From an uncultured Leifsonia sp. (GTDB lineage Bacteria; Actinomycetota; Actinomycetes; Actinomycetales; Microbacteriaceae): a stretch of DNA of 64,000 bases. The notes beneath the pieces were generated by a model. The model was given only the letters and a program-made list of their open reading frames with translations, was not told the origin of the DNA and did not search any database. Position numbers and translations under genes: made by a program. Every line of letters begins with the position of its first letter. The first letter of the stretch is position 1. Where the stretch lies: positions 1 to 64,000 of the forward strand of contig NZ_CAMFLC010000009.1 in assembly GCF_945957465.1 (NCBI RefSeq), read 5' to 3'. Below are positions 1-8,826 of this stretch, piece after piece.

Positions 1-73
1 GGGTCTGTGGCGCAGCTGGTAGCGCACCTGCATGGCATGCAGGGGGTCAGGGGTTCGAGTCCCCTCAGATCCA
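1..73 (+). tRNA. tRNA-Ala (anticodon GGC)
   Basis: Complete cloverleaf read by eye. The acceptor stem pairs GGGTCTG (1-7) with CAGATCC (66-72), with discriminator A73. The anticodon stem CCTGC/GCAGG (27-31/39-43) encloses loop ATGGCAT with anticodon GGC at 34-36, and the T arm carries GGTTCGAGTCC. No CCA is encoded (CCC follows). The gene decodes GCC and GCU. Its 3' end is the inferred integration site of the ICE, and the tRNA stays intact after insertion. Confidence 0.95.
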
Positions 74-1727
74 CCCCACGCACAAGGCTCGAACCCTTGC
101 CAACGGAAACGCTGGCCGAGGTTCGGGCCTTGTTGGCGTCTGCGGCCCAGGTCAGGGCATTCGCGTTGACTTGCGGATCAAGGAGCATCTCGAAGGGCCG
201 GTTGTGCTCGACCCGCAGCTCGTTGTCCTCGTCGATGAAGACCTTGGTGAAGAACGCCTGGTTGCACAGCCGCCGGTTGGTGTCGTCGCAGCGGGTGTAG
301 ATGTCGGCGCAGTTGGCGAGCAGTCCGAGGGCGTCATCGAGGCGGGCGCGGGCCTCGGCGTAATCGCCGAAGTGGGCGTCGATGCGGCGGGTCACCTGGT
401 CGAGTTCGGCGACGATGCGGTCTTGTTCGCGCTTGAGCACTGAGAGCGGGATCGCGTCGGCGTAGTGCGCCTGCATGAGCCGGTCCTGCTCGCTTTCGAG
501 CCGGTCGCGGTTGGTGGTGAGGCGTTCCAGCTCCTCGGTCTCGGCAGCCATGAGCCGATCGAACTCGTGGTGGAGCATGCCCGCGAGCGCATCCTGCTGG
601 GCGGGCGTGATCTGGACGCGCGTGTAGTAGTCCTCGACGAGCTTCTCGACATCTTCGATGAGCATCGCCTGGCGCGTGCAGTCGGTGCGCTTGGAGTGCC
701 GCCCAGAGCATACGAAGTAGCAGTAGACGTTGCCGTGGCGGTTCTTCGCGTTGGAGACGATGAGTCGGGAGCCGCACTGGCCGCAGTGGATGGTGCCTTT
801 GAGGTAGTGGCCGTGGACTTGGGTTGCCTCGACGGCGCACTGGTGCGCGGTGAGCACGGACTGGACCTGGTACCAGACCTCGGCAGGCACGAGTGCCGGG
901 TGGTTGCCCTTGTAGCGGGTGCCTCGATAGATGACATCGCCCTTGTAGTACGGGTTGGTCAGGAGTCGATGGATGGTGGACACGGCCAGCGGCTTCGCCG
1001 GCCTCTTCGGCGTGGGCAGGCTCCGCAGCCCGCGCGAGGTGAGTTCGTCGTGGAGCTGGCTGACGCTCCAGTTGCCCGAAGCGTACGCCTTGAACGCCCA
1101 CTCGATCATCGGTGCTCGCTCAGGATCGAGCTCGATGGTGCGGACTTCGCGTCCAAGCTCATCGCGCTTGCGGACGTTCAGGTAGCCGATGGGGGCGCGC
1201 CCGTTCGTGCCGCCGCCGATGGCCTTCTGGGTCATGCCCTTGGCGACCTCGGTGGCGAGGTTGCGGGAGTAGAACTCGGCGATGGTGGACATGATGCCGT
1301 GCAGGAGCATCCCGGAGGGAGTCTCGTCGATGTTCTCCGACGCGGACACGAGCATGACCCCGCACTGTTGGAGTGCGAGGTGGATGCTCACGTCGTCGGC
1401 ACGGTTGCGGGCGAGCCGGTCGACCTTGTGAACGATGCAGTACGCGACTTTGTTGGCCTTGACGTACTGGATCATCCGCATCAGTTCGGGCCGGTCGGAC
1501 GACTTGGCCGAGGCTCCTGCATCGACGAACTCCTCGACGATGCCGGCGCCGAGCTGTTCGGCCTTGCGCCGGGTCGCTTCGCGTTGGGCTGGGATCGAGA
1601 AGCCTTCGTCCGTGCCGCCCTTCTCGGCCTGCTCGCGGGTCGAGACCCGCAGGTAGGACACGGCGGCGGCCATTGTCTTGGGCGGGTCGATGAGGCTGGC
1701 TGCCGGATCGTCGGCAATGGTGGTCAT
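1..1727 (-). CDS. int: Large serine integrase of the ICE (3' end beyond window)
   Basis: Site-specific recombinase that would integrate and excise the element. From ATG 1727 the catalytic resolvase domain has a YLRVST motif with nucleophile Ser29 (a later start at Met19 is possible). It is followed by a recombinase domain (about 170-290), a zinc ribbon (CGQC and two later Cys, about 340-380) and a long coiled coil (about 400-470). This is the usual architecture of large serine recombinases. The frame has no stop before the window edge: codons from 74 downward are antisense to tRNA-Ala and give the RGLEPLTP-type tail seen when an integrase gene reads through a tRNA. At least 551 residues precede the att core. 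No good ribosome site is seen. The true stop lies outside the window. Confidence 0.9.
   Translation of the reverse strand, partial: MTTIADDPAASLIDPPKTMAAAVSYLRVSTREQAEKGGTDEGFSIPAQREATRRKAEQLGAGIVEEFVDAGASAKSSDRPELMRMIQYVKANKVAYCIVHKVDRLARNRADDVSIHLALQQCGVMLVSASENIDETPSGMLLHGIMSTIAEFYSRNLATEVAKGMTQKAIGGGTNGRAPIGYLNVRKRDELGREVRTIELDPERAPMIEWAFKAYASGNWSVSQLHDELTSRGLRSLPTPKRPAKPLAVSTIHRLLTNPYYKGDVIYRGTRYKGNHPALVPAEVWYQVQSVLTAHQCAVEATQVHGHYLKGTIHCGQCGSRLIVSNAKNRHGNVYCYFVCSGRHSKRTDCTRQAMLIEDVEKLVEDYYTRVQITPAQQDALAGMLHHEFDRLMAAETEELERLTTNRDRLESEQDRLMQAHYADAIPLSVLKREQDRIVAELDQVTRRIDAHFGDYAEARARLDDALGLLANCADIYTRCDDTNRRLCNQAFFTKVFIDEDNELRVEHNRPFEMLLDPQVNANALTWAADANKARTSASVSVGKGSSLVRGVDLRGLEPLTPCMPCRCATSCATD
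70..74. other. Inferred attL core (TCCAC at tRNA-Ala 3' end)
   Basis: TCCAC at the tRNA 3' terminus recurs at 58091-58095. Left of it is intact tRNA and right of it is integrase coding sequence. The reconstructed attP (right end joined to left end) has GGGTTC and GAACCC arms about 16-18 bp on either side of the core. The reconstructed attB has GTTC and GAAC arms. Such imperfect inverted arms suit a serine integrase. The placement is inferred; the core is short. Confidence 0.55.
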
Positions 1728-1761
1728 CGGGGGCTCACTCTCACGCTGTTCGACCCTCGCG

Positions 1762-1780
1762 CTCCCACTGTTCGTGGGAG
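1762..1780. other. Hairpin upstream of the integrase
   Basis: Perfect 7-bp stem CTCCCAC / GTGGGAG with a 5-nt loop, 35 bp upstream of the integrase start. It lacks a T-run, so it may be a regulatory or structured leader element. The rest of 1728-1908 shows no gene. Confidence 0.35.
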
Positions 1781-1908
1781 GGGTGTTGATCGTGAGAGCA
1801 GCCGGTGAAGGCTGTAGGGCGAGACCCGATGGTCTCGGTGCGTGTTGCCCGCCGAGAGGCGAGGTTTAGGCCACAACACCCCGCATCGCGAGGCTTGCAC
1901 GGTTCATT

Positions 1909-1957
1909 CTACCGGGCGGCTTCAGAGGCGGCCAGGCCATCCGGTGCCGCCCGGTAG
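1909..1957. repeat. 12-bp inverted repeat, possible terminator of the transfer block
   Basis: CTACCGGGCGGC (1909-1920) is perfectly complementary to GCCGCCCGGTAG (1946-1957). It covers the last codons and stop of the final transfer-block gene. There is no T-tract, so any terminator role would be atypical. Confidence 0.35.
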
Positions 1958-2136
1958 GTGTCGGGCACCCGCACGGCCGCGCGGGCCGCGCGGCTCTCGC
2001 CGGTCTCCTGCAATGTCAGCCGGATGAGAACCTCGGCGAGCTTGTGCAGGTCGGCGCGTTCGCGGTGGACGGCCCGGACGGAGAACGACCGCTCCTCGTA
2101 GGGGCGACGGTCGGTCTTCTTGGCGTAGCGGCTCAT
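1909..2136 (-). CDS. Small basic protein at the end of the transfer block
   Basis: A 75-residue protein starting MSRYAKKTD, rich in Arg and Glu. A central stretch (about 25-50) looks helical. ATG 2136 lies 4 bp after the stop of the DUF4913 gene, so the two are probably co-transcribed. No family recognised. Its position as last gene of the conjugation block suggests an accessory or regulatory role, but nothing in the sequence proves it. Its final codons form one arm of a 12-bp inverted repeat. Confidence 0.65.
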   Translation of the reverse strand: MSRYAKKTDRRPYEERSFSVRAVHRERADLHKLAEVLIRLTLQETGESRAARAAVRVPDTYRAAPDGLAASEAAR

Positions 2137-2140
2137 CGGT

Positions 2141-2698
2141 CTACTGCGCTTCGCCGGCGTCCAGGCTGGCGTAGAAGTCGTCTTCGGCCTCCTGGCGCTT
2201 GCGGACTTGGGCGATGACGAACTCGACGAACTCGGTGTCGCGGTCGGTGAAGGTGAAGTCCTGGATGGTGGGCGCTGGGTCCTCACCGGGCCACGCAGCT
2301 TGCCGGGTCGGGCGGTCGCGGTCGCCACGAGTGCCGCAGGCGGTGACCCAGTAGCGGAGGCGCTCTCGTGCGTCGGCGAAGTCGCGGTGCCAGCCGAGTG
2401 GCGCGGATGCGTTCTGCTCGGGGTCGTACGCCGCGAGCCAGTGCAGGTGCAGAGCCGACAGCTCCCAGACCATCTCCGGGTGGTGGTGCCAGAACGGTGG
2501 CACTACCGCGACGGTGAGGCCGTAGGTGCGGCGCAGCCAGTCAACCCATCGGTTCAGCGCGAGCCATTCCTGCTCCAGCTCGTGCGCCGTCAGCAAGTTC
2601 CAGTTCACGGGGTGAGGCGGCTCGGGCATGTCCGAGTTGGTGACTCGGGGCGGGCCGTCGAAGACGTCCGGCTCATCCATCTCATGCTGATCGTTCAT
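2141..2698 (-). CDS. DUF4913 family protein
   Basis: A 185-residue protein. The core (about 45-120) has the Trp/His-rich pattern of DUF4913: WDWL-like and PPFWHHHPE motifs, then LSALHLHWLAAYDP. This family occurs in actinobacterial conjugative elements and plasmids, function unknown. ATG 2698 (MNDQHEMDEP) is preferred over the longer open frame, whose N-terminus is antisense-like low-complexity Arg/Ser. It lies 20 bp downstream of ssb and is probably transcribed with it. Confidence 0.75.
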   Translation of the reverse strand: MNDQHEMDEPDVFDGPPRVTNSDMPEPPHPVNWNLLTAHELEQEWLALNRWVDWLRRTYGLTVAVVPPFWHHHPEMVWELSALHLHWLAAYDPEQNASAPLGWHRDFADARERLRYWVTACGTRGDRDRPTRQAAWPGEDPAPTIQDFTFTDRDTEFVEFVIAQVRKRQEAEDDFYASLDAGEAQ

Positions 2699-2717
2699 AG
2701 TGCTGTAGCTCCCGAAC

Positions 2718-3158
2718 TCACATGCTGACCGGGGCGTGCGCCGCGGTCGCCGCCCGCTGCGTCGGCTCGTACGCCGCCGCGTCCCGCCCGACTCCATTGC
2801 GCGGCGTGCGATCCACCTCGTAGCGGGTTCGCGCGGCGTCATGGCCGATCTTCTTGGCAACGAACTCCTCGCCCTCGATCGCCTGACCGTTGCGCTCGTA
2901 GTTGACCGGTCGCGTGTAGCCCTCGGCGACGAAGTTGTCGCCCTGGGCGAAGTTCGCGTGCGCGTGCTCAGCGGAACGCCCGAACATCACCAGGTGGTGA
3001 TAGGTCGTCTCGGTCTGCGTGAACGAACCATCGTCCTCGCGGCGGAAGTGCTCCTTGCCGATACGGGCGAAGAACCTAGCGTCTCCCTTGGCCGTCTCAG
3101 TGAGCAACGGCTCCGAAGCGATGAAGCCCGACAACGATTCCTGGGTGTGAATGGCCAT
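2718..3158 (-). CDS. ssb: Single-stranded DNA-binding protein (ICE-encoded SSB)
   Basis: A 146-residue OB-fold protein. It would coat the single strand made during conjugative transfer. Recognisable SSB pattern: N-terminal strands ending KGDARFFARI, a central YHHLVMFGRSAEHA segment and a later NFVAEGYTRPVNYERNGQ segment. The C-terminus lacks the acidic tip typical of chromosomal SSB, as often in ICE homologues. Start ATG 3158 follows a strong GGAGGAGG ribosome site. Confidence 0.85.
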   Translation of the reverse strand: MAIHTQESLSGFIASEPLLTETAKGDARFFARIGKEHFRREDDGSFTQTETTYHHLVMFGRSAEHAHANFAQGDNFVAEGYTRPVNYERNGQAIEGEEFVAKKIGHDAARTRYEVDRTPRNGVGRDAAAYEPTQRAATAAHAPVSM

Positions 3159-3238
3159 GATGGCCTCCTCCTGAACTCGGGCGACCAACTGCGTGTGGTC
3201 GCTCTGTCAGGCAGGTGCGCTGGCCCTTCCAAGCGTCG

Positions 3239-5017
3239 TCAGGACGCGGGGCGGTGGCGCAGCAATGCTTCGAGTTCGTTGCGGTCGCTGCGGAGCTGCG
3301 CGGCGTCGGGCCGGGTCGGCCAGGCGCGCAGATCGGTGACGATGGGCGGTGCGGAGCGCAGCATCGTGATGCCGGTGCCGAACGGCAGGGTGCGGATGCG
3401 GTCTGGCGGCAGAATCGGCACACGGCGGACCGAACGCTGGTTGGAGCGGGTGCCGTGGTCGCCAAGGGTCACGCTGTCGGTGTACTCGTCACGCTCACCG
3501 ATGAGGGTGGAGAGGTCTTGGAGATCGCGGCTGTTGGATGCGCCGCCGAGGATGATCTTGACGATGCTGGCGTCCCAGATCGCGCCGGCCTGGTGTTCAC
3601 TCCACCTGTCGCGTGCTTGGGCGAGGGACTGCAAGACCGGCATGGTCGTGATTCCGGTGCCGCCGCCTTCGGCCATGAGCGTCGGCAGGGATGGCAGCGG
3701 TGCGAGGTTCCCGATCTCATCGAGCGCGAGCAATAGCGGCGGGTCGAGCCGTGCTCCGGGTGAGCGGGCGGCAAGCCTGCGGGCGGTTTCGATGAGGTCT
3801 TCGACGAATGCCGCGACCAGCGATGCGGAGGCTCCTGCTCCCGCCCCGGTGGCGAGTAGGTAGAGGGTGCCTTGTTCGGTGAGGAAGGTCTCGGGGTCGA
3901 AGTGCTCGTGCGGGCCGGGCGTGACGGCATCGAGCACGCGCGGGTCGGCGAGGGCGGCGAGTGCGAGGGAGACGCCTTGCCAGATGCTGTCGCGGGTCTT
4001 GGGGTCGGCGTCGATCATCGCACCAAGGGAGTCGTCCCAACCCATCGCCGCGTTCGGGTGGGAGTTGAGGATGGCGACGGCCTCGGTCGCTGCGCTGGGG
4101 TCGAGGGTCCACCTGAACAGCTCGGCCGGTGGGCGGCCGTCGAGTTCGGCGGCGTGCAGCAGGCTCTGGAGTGCGGTGCGGGTCTTTCCCTCCCAGAACC
4201 CACCCGACTCGACGCCTCCGGCGCTGAGGCCGGTGGCGGCGGCGAGTCCGTTGGCGCGGATCATCGCGGTGAGCGGATCGTCGCAGCCGCGAATGGGTGA
4301 CCAGCGGAGTCCGGCGGGGATGCCTTCGGCGAGGTGTTGGGGGTCGAACACGGCGACCGGCCCGCCTTTGCGGCGTCGAGCGCGAAGGGTCGCGGTGAGG
4401 TTGTCGGGCCTCGTGCTGGTGGTGACGACCGCACCGGGGGCGTCAAGGATCGCGTTGATGACGACGTGCAATCCCTTGCCGGAGCGGGGCGGGCCGATCA
4501 GCAGGATCGAGTCCTCGACCGATGCCCAGACTTTCGTGCCACGACTGGCCCCCAGGAGGTAGCCGACATCCTGCGGTGCCGGCGACTCCAAGGAGGGCCG
4601 CAGCGTGGCCGCACGGTGAAGCAGTGCCTTCGCGGATGCTGCGGTCTTGACTTCATGGCTGGTCGCGATCCCCGCGAGTTGGTGCGGGTCGGTCTCGGTC
4701 TTCCGCGTGTGTCGACGCAGCACGATCCAGACCCAGACGATCCCGGCTGCGAGTCCGCCGAGCAGTGTCGTGCTGACGAGCCAGTAGACGAGCGGGTTGA
4801 GTCCGTCGGCACCGAGCGCGGTCGCGGGGTCGCCGGGGTTGAACAGCACGGCGAGCCCCGCCGCTGCGCCGGCGTCGGGCTGGGGCGTGCTGGTGAGGAG
4901 CGCGGCGACGCTGCCGGCCGCGCGGAGGACGAGAGCGATCCCGAACATGCCGATCAGGCCGATGAGGGCGGCGTTGGTGAGTTCGTCGCCCATGCTCCCG
5001 GCTTGCCGCTGGTTCAT
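3239..5017 (-). CDS. TraG/VirD4-type coupling protein
   Basis: A 592-residue membrane-anchored ATPase that would link the relaxosome to the secretion channel. Two N-terminal membrane segments (about 17-42 and 76-101) precede a RecA-like core with Walker A GPPRSGKG (175-182) and a Walker B segment ending LLLALDEIGNLAPL. A conserved GGTGITTMPVLQSLAQARDR stretch follows. Size and layout match actinobacterial TraD/TraG proteins. Start and previous stop overlap as ATGA, so translation is coupled to the upstream gene. Confidence 0.9.
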   Translation of the reverse strand: MNQRQAGSMGDELTNAALIGLIGMFGIALVLRAAGSVAALLTSTPQPDAGAAAGLAVLFNPGDPATALGADGLNPLVYWLVSTTLLGGLAAGIVWVWIVLRRHTRKTETDPHQLAGIATSHEVKTAASAKALLHRAATLRPSLESPAPQDVGYLLGASRGTKVWASVEDSILLIGPPRSGKGLHVVINAILDAPGAVVTTSTRPDNLTATLRARRRKGGPVAVFDPQHLAEGIPAGLRWSPIRGCDDPLTAMIRANGLAAATGLSAGGVESGGFWEGKTRTALQSLLHAAELDGRPPAELFRWTLDPSAATEAVAILNSHPNAAMGWDDSLGAMIDADPKTRDSIWQGVSLALAALADPRVLDAVTPGPHEHFDPETFLTEQGTLYLLATGAGAGASASLVAAFVEDLIETARRLAARSPGARLDPPLLLALDEIGNLAPLPSLPTLMAEGGGTGITTMPVLQSLAQARDRWSEHQAGAIWDASIVKIILGGASNSRDLQDLSTLIGERDEYTDSVTLGDHGTRSNQRSVRRVPILPPDRIRTLPFGTGITMLRSAPPIVTDLRAWPTRPDAAQLRSDRNELEALLRHRPAS

Positions 5018-5565
5018 GTCAGCCGCCGCACCGCGAGGGTGCCGGAGATGCGCCCAAGGAGGATCACCTCGGGCGCGCTTGCGTCGGGCAGGTCGTCGAG
5101 GTCGATGAGTGCGTGGGCCTCGCCGGTTCCGGTGGCGTCGGTGTGGGAGACGATCGTCGCGACGGCGACATCCTCGCCGGGTACGAACCCCTCGGCGGTG
5201 ACCTCAGCCAGGCGCGGCACTCGTCGGGCCTGGCGACTCCGACGAGTCTCTGGCACAGGGGTCTCGGGCGGGGCCACGGCGCGTCGGGTCTTGCGTGTGC
5301 GGAGGATATCGGTGAAGACACTTCCATCGGTCTCGCGAACTTCGACCCGGACGGCGACGGTGCGGTCCTTGGTGATGGCGTCCATAAGCGGCCCGAACGT
5401 CGCTCGCGTCCACGCGCCCGCGTCCGGTGACGGAAGTGGTGTTCCATCGACCGTCGCGGCGAGGCTTCCGTCGTCGGCGACGGTGACGAGGACGTGCGGC
5501 AGCTCGACGGGAGCCGTGGCATCGTCGTCGGTCGTGGTGGATCGGCGCGGGCCCGTGAGGTTCAT
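5014..5565 (-). CDS. Conserved transfer-block protein of unknown function
   Basis: A 183-residue soluble protein with no domain I can name. It has alternating short beta strands (HVLVTVADDGSLAATVDG and similar), an Arg-rich middle (about 90-120) and a C-terminal strand pattern. Start ATG 5565 has GGGAGG 7 nt upstream. Both ends overlap neighbours by 4 nt (VirB4-like before, coupling protein after), which argues for a role in the same machinery. Confidence 0.7.
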   Translation of the reverse strand: MNLTGPRRSTTTDDDATAPVELPHVLVTVADDGSLAATVDGTPLPSPDAGAWTRATFGPLMDAITKDRTVAVRVEVRETDGSVFTDILRTRKTRRAVAPPETPVPETRRSRQARRVPRLAEVTAEGFVPGEDVAVATIVSHTDATGTGEAHALIDLDDLPDASAPEVILLGRISGTLAVRRLT

Positions 5566-7046
5566 CGGTGACCTCCCGCGGCGCGGCTGCTGGTGTCGAA
5601 CAGGGCGAGTTCGTCGGGGTGGAGCTGGTGCTGGCAGACGAAGCTCCTCGCCTTGATCCGCCACAGGCCTTGGCCGACGCCGAGGTTCGGCAAGAGTTGC
5701 TGCTCAGTGCCGGTCAGACCGAGGGCGGTCGCGGTCGGTCCGAGCTGGTCGGATTCCTGCCGGTACACGATCCGCGTCTCCGCGTTCGCGAGCAGCGAGT
5801 TGGCCAGGGAGCGCATGGCGGAGCCTTGGTCGCCCACGTTGTCGAGGTCGGTGAGCTTGTGGAAGATCAGCATGTTCGCGATCCCGTAGTGCCTGGCGAG
5901 TCGCCAGTGCGCATCCATCCGCCGCAACAGCGCCGGGTGGGACATGAGCCGCCATGCCTCGTCGTAGATCACCCACCGCTGCCCACCGTTCGGGTCGAGC
6001 AGTGCGGATTCCATCCACGCTGACGAGCACGTCATCAGGACTGAGATGAGGGTCGAGTTCTCGGTGACCCGCGAGAGGTCGAGGGAGATCATCGGCAATG
6101 ACGGATCAAACGCGACCGTGGAGGGGCCGTCGAACAGCCCGGCCAGGTCGCCTGCGACGAGGCGGCGTAGCGCGTGGCCGACGAGCCTGCCGTCCTCGGC
6201 CAGCCTGCCGTCGGCATCCTTGCTGGGGGCGAGGATGTGATCGACGACCATCGGCAGGATCGGCACGTCGTTCTCCCACACGGTCTGGGTCAGGGCGATG
6301 TCGATCGCGGTGTGCTCCAACGGCGACAAGCCTCGCGCGAGCACGGTCTCCGCGAGCGCGCCGATCAGGTCACGACGCCGCGCCGCGACGGTCGAGGCCC
6401 ACTGCGCGTCCGACAGTCCGCTGGGCCGGTGACCTTCGTCGAGCGGGTTCAGGCGAGTGTTGAGCCCGTGCCCGAGGACGATGGCGCGTCCGCCGACGGC
6501 GTTCGCGACGGCGGTGTGTTCGCCTTTCGGGTCGCCGGGCACGTACACGCGCCGCCCGAACGGCAGCGACCGCGTGTAGAGCGACTTGGCTAGCGAGGAC
6601 TTGCCTGAGCCGACGATCCCGGCCAGCACCACGTTCGGCGCGGTGATGATCCCGCGCGCGTAGAGCACCCACGGGTCGTAGACGAAACTCCCGCCCGAGT
6701 ACAGGTCTTGGCCGACGAACACACCATCGGCACCGAGCCCACCCTCGGCGACGAACGGATACGCACCCGCCAGCGTCGCCGACGTGTCCTGATGCCGCGT
6801 CAGATGGAACCGACCCGGAGTGCGCAGCCTCGCGGCACCCGGTTCGCCAGACTTCGGCAGGTAGACCGTGGCGCGCCGCTCGGCACGCTCCTCCTCGGCC
6901 TTCGCCTTCGCCGCGGCGAGCGCGGCCCGACGCTGCTCGGCGTGGAGCCGGGCCTCTGCCTTGCGGCGCTGCTTCCGGAGCTTCCGCCGCTCCTTCGACG
7001 GCGCTACCAGAACTGCGGTGTGCAGCCGCGCGCGATCCTCGGTCAC
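5562..7046 (-). CDS. VirB4-like conjugation ATPase
   Basis: A 494-residue cytoplasmic ATPase likely to power the type IV secretion channel. The first 60 residues are a charged Lys/Arg/Glu/Ala helix. Walker A GIVGSGKS is at 143-150, followed by the YVPGDPKGEH signature and NPLDEG. Walker B appears as WVIYDEAWRLM, with later FHKLTDLDN and TRIVYRQE. It is shorter than full VirB4, corresponding to the C-terminal ATPase half; SCO6880 upstream may supply the N-terminal-type function. GTG 7046 overlaps the previous stop as GTGA. Confidence 0.85.
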   Translation of the reverse strand: MTEDRARLHTAVLVAPSKERRKLRKQRRKAEARLHAEQRRAALAAAKAKAEEERAERRATVYLPKSGEPGAARLRTPGRFHLTRHQDTSATLAGAYPFVAEGGLGADGVFVGQDLYSGGSFVYDPWVLYARGIITAPNVVLAGIVGSGKSSLAKSLYTRSLPFGRRVYVPGDPKGEHTAVANAVGGRAIVLGHGLNTRLNPLDEGHRPSGLSDAQWASTVAARRRDLIGALAETVLARGLSPLEHTAIDIALTQTVWENDVPILPMVVDHILAPSKDADGRLAEDGRLVGHALRRLVAGDLAGLFDGPSTVAFDPSLPMISLDLSRVTENSTLISVLMTCSSAWMESALLDPNGGQRWVIYDEAWRLMSHPALLRRMDAHWRLARHYGIANMLIFHKLTDLDNVGDQGSAMRSLANSLLANAETRIVYRQESDQLGPTATALGLTGTEQQLLPNLGVGQGLWRIKARSFVCQHQLHPDELALFDTSSRAAGGHR

Positions 7047-7873
7047 AGCACCAGCCCTCGCGCCTGCTTGACAGCCGTGATCTTGGCCGGCTCGAACCAC
7101 GACCCATCCCGCTTCGCCGTCGGCACATCGGCCCGCTCCGTGGCACCCGGCGACGAGTACGACACCAGCAACTCCGGCCCAGCCTGCACCGGAGGGGTTC
7201 CGACTGGTTCGGCGTCCTGGGGCTCTGCTTCCGGTTCGGTGTAGCGGCGCAGGAGCGAGACGTAGCCGACGTGCGGGTTGACGACCAGCGCGTAGTCGCC
7301 CGAGAGCGCCACCTGGTCGTTGGTGCCCTCGCCGGGCTCGTCGTAGACGTACCCGTTCTCCAGCGCGGCCTGCGTGGTCTCGTCGCCGTAGTCCCACTGC
7401 GCGAGGAAGTCCACCGCATCGACATGCCCCAGCTCGCCGAGGATGCGCAACGGCCGGTCCGCCTCCTCGCCCTGAAGGAACACCACACTGACCCACCGAG
7501 ACGGCGCGGCCTCCTCGACGGCGGGCTCAGGGTGCCAGGCGATCCGCCCGGCGGCGATGAACCCTTCCGCGAGCCGGTCATACGCCCGGTCGACGAGGTT
7601 CGCCGCCTGACGCAGTTCCTCCGCAGCAGCGAGGGCGTCACGCACTCCTGCCTCGTGGCTTCCGGCGTCATTGAAGGCGTGCGCGACCTTGCGCTCGTGA
7701 ACATCGGCGATCTGATCGAGTGCCTGCCGCAGCGAGCGCATCCCCGAGGACAGATCACCGATCACCCCGTACATCTCGGCGGGCTGATCGAACCCCCGGC
7801 TCGGGTGCGCGAGTCCGCGCAAGGCTTCGGATGCCTCCGCTGCATCCGCGGTCGAATCGAAGAACGTGGGCAT
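7043..7873 (-). CDS. Conserved hypothetical protein of the transfer block
   Basis: A 276-residue protein. The N-terminal half (about 1-115) is predicted helical with many Ala/Glu/Arg heptads, as in a coiled coil. The C-terminal half has acidic beta segments (DYGDETTQAALENGYVYDEP) and a short LLVSYSSPG stretch. No family recognised. ATG 7873 has GGAGG upstream and the stop overlaps the VirB4-like start, so it belongs to the operon. Confidence 0.7.
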   Translation of the reverse strand: MPTFFDSTADAAEASEALRGLAHPSRGFDQPAEMYGVIGDLSSGMRSLRQALDQIADVHERKVAHAFNDAGSHEAGVRDALAAAEELRQAANLVDRAYDRLAEGFIAAGRIAWHPEPAVEEAAPSRWVSVVFLQGEEADRPLRILGELGHVDAVDFLAQWDYGDETTQAALENGYVYDEPGEGTNDQVALSGDYALVVNPHVGYVSLLRRYTEPEAEPQDAEPVGTPPVQAGPELLVSYSSPGATERADVPTAKRDGSWFEPAKITAVKQARGLVL

Positions 7874-8022
7874 GGTGGCCTCCATCGGTAGGTCATGTCA
7901 CCCACGAGGTGCGCCCCCGTGCACCCGCAGATCATTTGAGGCATTCAGCAGCAAGGGGCTTCTCATTCCTCCAGCCCACCGCGCTCGACGCCGGTAAACT
8001 TCGACCACCGAGGAGGTGAGGC

Positions 8023-8784
8023 ATGAACGACGACGAAGAGCTGCGTTGGGTGCGGCGTCGCGAGGGAACCCACCGTTCCGAGTCGCGGGCGACCCGTGGG
8101 TATGAACGGGACCTGCTCCGTGACGACGACACCAAGAACCTGCTCGGTCCTACTGAGTCTCGCCCAGCCGACATCGACGAGATCGTGCGGTCGCGCGGAC
8201 CCTTGGTACCAGCGCGCCCTTCGCCCGGTCAGGAGTTCCGGTACCAAGTCGGCGACGCAATCATGGAGGCGTTAGCGCCCTACATTGAACGTGGAGTTGA
8301 TGTTGCGGTGGACGCCGCGGTCCTCGGTGTCTCAAGACTGTGGAAGTGGGCCACAACTCGACCGCCACGGCAGACGTTCTCTGTCGAAGTCGGCAAGGTA
8401 GATGAGGTTCCTACTGCGTACCTTGAAGGTCCGCTCGCCGAGCATAATGAGCCACCGTCGGAAGAGCTGGCGCGCAGCCCACAGAGCATGACGGCGGAGC
8501 AGTACCAGGCGATTCTTCTTTCAGCGTTGCTGGCGGACCAATACGCAGCTCGCGCGCGATCAATGCTCGCCAATGTCCGCATCGACGACGAGGTGCTTCC
8601 AAGCGAGTTGGAAGACGCGGTCCGCGCCGCTCTGGACGGACCGACGATTGACGATGCGACGCTCGTGCGCGTCGTTGAGCTGCTGCGCGAGAGCATGACC
8701 CCTGACGGCGAGTATGTTCTCGTTCGTCCGCGGCAGGTCGACGCTCCAAGGTCAATCGCCGACCGCACGAGGGACAGCGCGTAG
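8023..8784 (+). CDS. Hypothetical protein, opposite strand inside the transfer block
   Basis: A 253-residue protein of unknown function. ATG 8023 follows a strong GAGGAGGTGAGG ribosome site, so it is a genuine gene. Residues about 70-110 form a hydrophobic amphipathic stretch (VDVAVDAAVLGVSRLWKWA) that may touch the membrane; the rest is acidic and soluble. It is the only rightward gene between 1.9 and 12.4 kb, and its base composition looks slightly less GC-rich than its neighbours. It may be a later addition. Confidence 0.7.
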   Translation: MNDDEELRWVRRREGTHRSESRATRGYERDLLRDDDTKNLLGPTESRPADIDEIVRSRGPLVPARPSPGQEFRYQVGDAIMEALAPYIERGVDVAVDAAVLGVSRLWKWATTRPPRQTFSVEVGKVDEVPTAYLEGPLAEHNEPPSEELARSPQSMTAEQYQAILLSALLADQYAARARSMLANVRIDDEVLPSELEDAVRAALDGPTIDDATLVRVVELLRESMTPDGEYVLVRPRQVDAPRSIADRTRDSA

Positions 8785-8826
8785 TCGTTTGGTACGGGCT
8801 TCACACTGCGAGGCACGTAAGACCCG

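Noticed and set aside
465..1808. 447-codon plus-strand ORF opposite the integrase
   Set aside because: Antisense shadow in high-GC DNA; the minus strand encodes a complete serine integrase.
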